A stretch of DNA of 64,000 bases from Trichoplax sp. H2 (lineage: Eukaryota; Placozoa; Uniplacotomia; Trichoplacea). Positions 62,786-64,000 of this stretch are shown piece after piece. How positions within the stretch are numbered: position 1 is the first letter of the stretch; every line of letters starts with the position of its first letter. Location of the stretch: assembly GCA_003344405.1 (NCBI GenBank), contig NOWV01000040.1, forward strand, positions 62,001 through 126,000, given 5' to 3'. A program made the translations under genes and the position numbers. The notes beneath the pieces are model-generated. The model searched no databases. It saw only the letters and a program-made list of their open reading frames with translations, and had not been told where the DNA came from.

Positions 62786-64000
62786 TGTTACTCTTTTCGG
62801 CGATAAACTAACTACCCAACTGGAAAAGCTCAATATAGACTATACAAGAATTGTCCTGTACACAATTTTATATTCCAGATACGTAACTGCACTGGCTAAT
62901 CGAGTTAATTTCGTCGCAAAACAGCACAGCTTTGGATAAAAGATGAATCTAAAAATAGAGAATACGATACTTGTAAATAGTAATCGTTATACTGTATCTG
63001 TAAATCATTGAATAATAATAATAATAATAACAATAATATAATGATCAAAAGACTTGACATTTATCATGGCTTAATCAATTATAGAAATGGAGTAATTGCT
63101 AGTTAAAATAACAGTCAAAGACGATGTACTGCATTACTCAGATGGCTAGACGTTTTACTAATTTCCATCACAATCTATTTTAGTGCGTTTACTGTAGCAA
63201 ATACAGAAAGTTGGACTTGCTGACTTCAGTTGCTGTACTGTACAGCAGAAATTGACCAGAATCATACAGTCATGGATTAAACATGCTTAGCAAGAAATGG
63301 AAGCGTTCACAAGACTCAAGTCTCTTCCACACTGGATATGTTATTATCCTAACAGTAAATAAACCATGCTCGTCAAAGCAGAGCCTCTATAACACTAGAT
63401 ATTCACCTTAATATGAAGTATCGAATTGCGCTTACGTTTATAGTCAATAGTGACTTTTTGTAACGGTATATATATATATTTTATCTTCTACCCTACAGTA
63501 CAGTACAGCATGAAGAGAGATAGACTTCAAGCGCTAGTCATCGTCCTGTTTGATATTTGATTGCAAACACTTCACTAGCATCATGCACATGTGGTTCAAA
63601 TTGTATGATAAAGACACTATAATAAGTAAGGAAGAAAGGCAAAAATTAAACGTTTATGTTATTCTATAATATGATCGATTGAAAAAAGGATCAATGAAAA
63701 TTGATGCAAAACCATACAGTAGAATAAGCGTTCATTCAGTTTTGCCTAATTGGCTTGTACTTGAAAAATTCCATAAAGCATAAAATACAAGTCCATTTTT
63801 AGTTCTAGTCATAGTCATCAGTATTCTGGCTAAAGGAAATCAACGTTGGTGACACTCAAGTTGTGTTACAGTATTTCAATTCAAAGTTTAGATAGATATT
63901 TTAAATGTTTCTTGGCGGAAAGAGCAGGAAGAAAGAGAAATTTTCATTGTTATATTGGACAGTGAAATGTTGAAAAAGCACTCAAGGAAAAAAAAAAAAA
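62786..64000. other. Upstream region of the SR-protein gene
   Basis: No gene is supported. The left end should be the SR promoter and 5' untranslated region. An (AAT)n microsatellite lies at about 63010-63030, a short (AT)n run at about 63467-63479, and the window ends in a run of A. Confidence 0.4.
63010..63030. repeat. (AAT)n microsatellite
   Basis: About seven uninterrupted AAT units followed by an imperfect AACAAT extension. Confidence 0.85.

Overview
The window looks like a piece of a compact, AT-rich animal nuclear genome (about one third G+C by eye). Genes are split into many short exons with GT..AG introns. The presence of a SKOR-type (Ski/Sno/SKOR) corepressor gene and a class C GABA-B-like receptor points to an animal. 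The intron-dense, AT-rich style would fit an early-branching animal such as a placozoan, but that is inference. I rebuilt the genes by hand from splice sites and reading frames; no alignment was run.

Layout. (1) 1-4173, + strand: 3' part of a GABA-B-type receptor (end of the ligand-binding domain, seven membrane segments, very short tail). (2) 5599-9844 (-) and 13108-14762 (+): two divergent four-exon genes for four-membrane-segment proteins. They share exon sizes, intron phase and a C-terminal L-P-x-Y-N motif, so they look like paralogues. The space between them holds a GTAC-rich duplicated element (10.3-11.35 kb). (3) 14.8-20.7 kb: mostly non-coding, with one orphan basic exon and a recent 160-bp tandem duplication. 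(4) 20769-23018 (-): a 541-residue protein that I read as four hot-dog folds in two tandem pairs, i.e. an undescribed thioesterase-like protein. (5) 23.0-43.1 kb: about 20 kb almost without genes, carrying many degenerate tandem arrays (periods about 80-120, 185-190, 250 and 330 bp); a possible 62-residue two-exon ORF sits at its left edge. (6) about 43.17-46.17 kb, + strand: a membrane-protein gene whose last exons resemble the paired four-segment genes but carry a 325-residue cytoplasmic tail. (7) 48137-53450 (-): a DDX54/Dbp10-type DEAD-box RNA helicase in about 29 small exons, preceded by a 3 x ~123 bp tandem repeat. (8) 55935-57008 (-): a compact SKOR-type corepressor. (9) 60015-62785 (-): an SRSF3/7-like SR splicing factor.

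The genes do not form an operon-like unit; they are housekeeping RNA-processing genes (DDX54, SR protein), a signalling receptor, a transcriptional corepressor and lineage-specific membrane or enzyme-like proteins. The most unusual signals are the quadruple hot-dog gene, the divergent four-segment pair with its possible third relative, and a strongly over-represented non-coding palindrome ATACGCGTAT / TACGCGTA.
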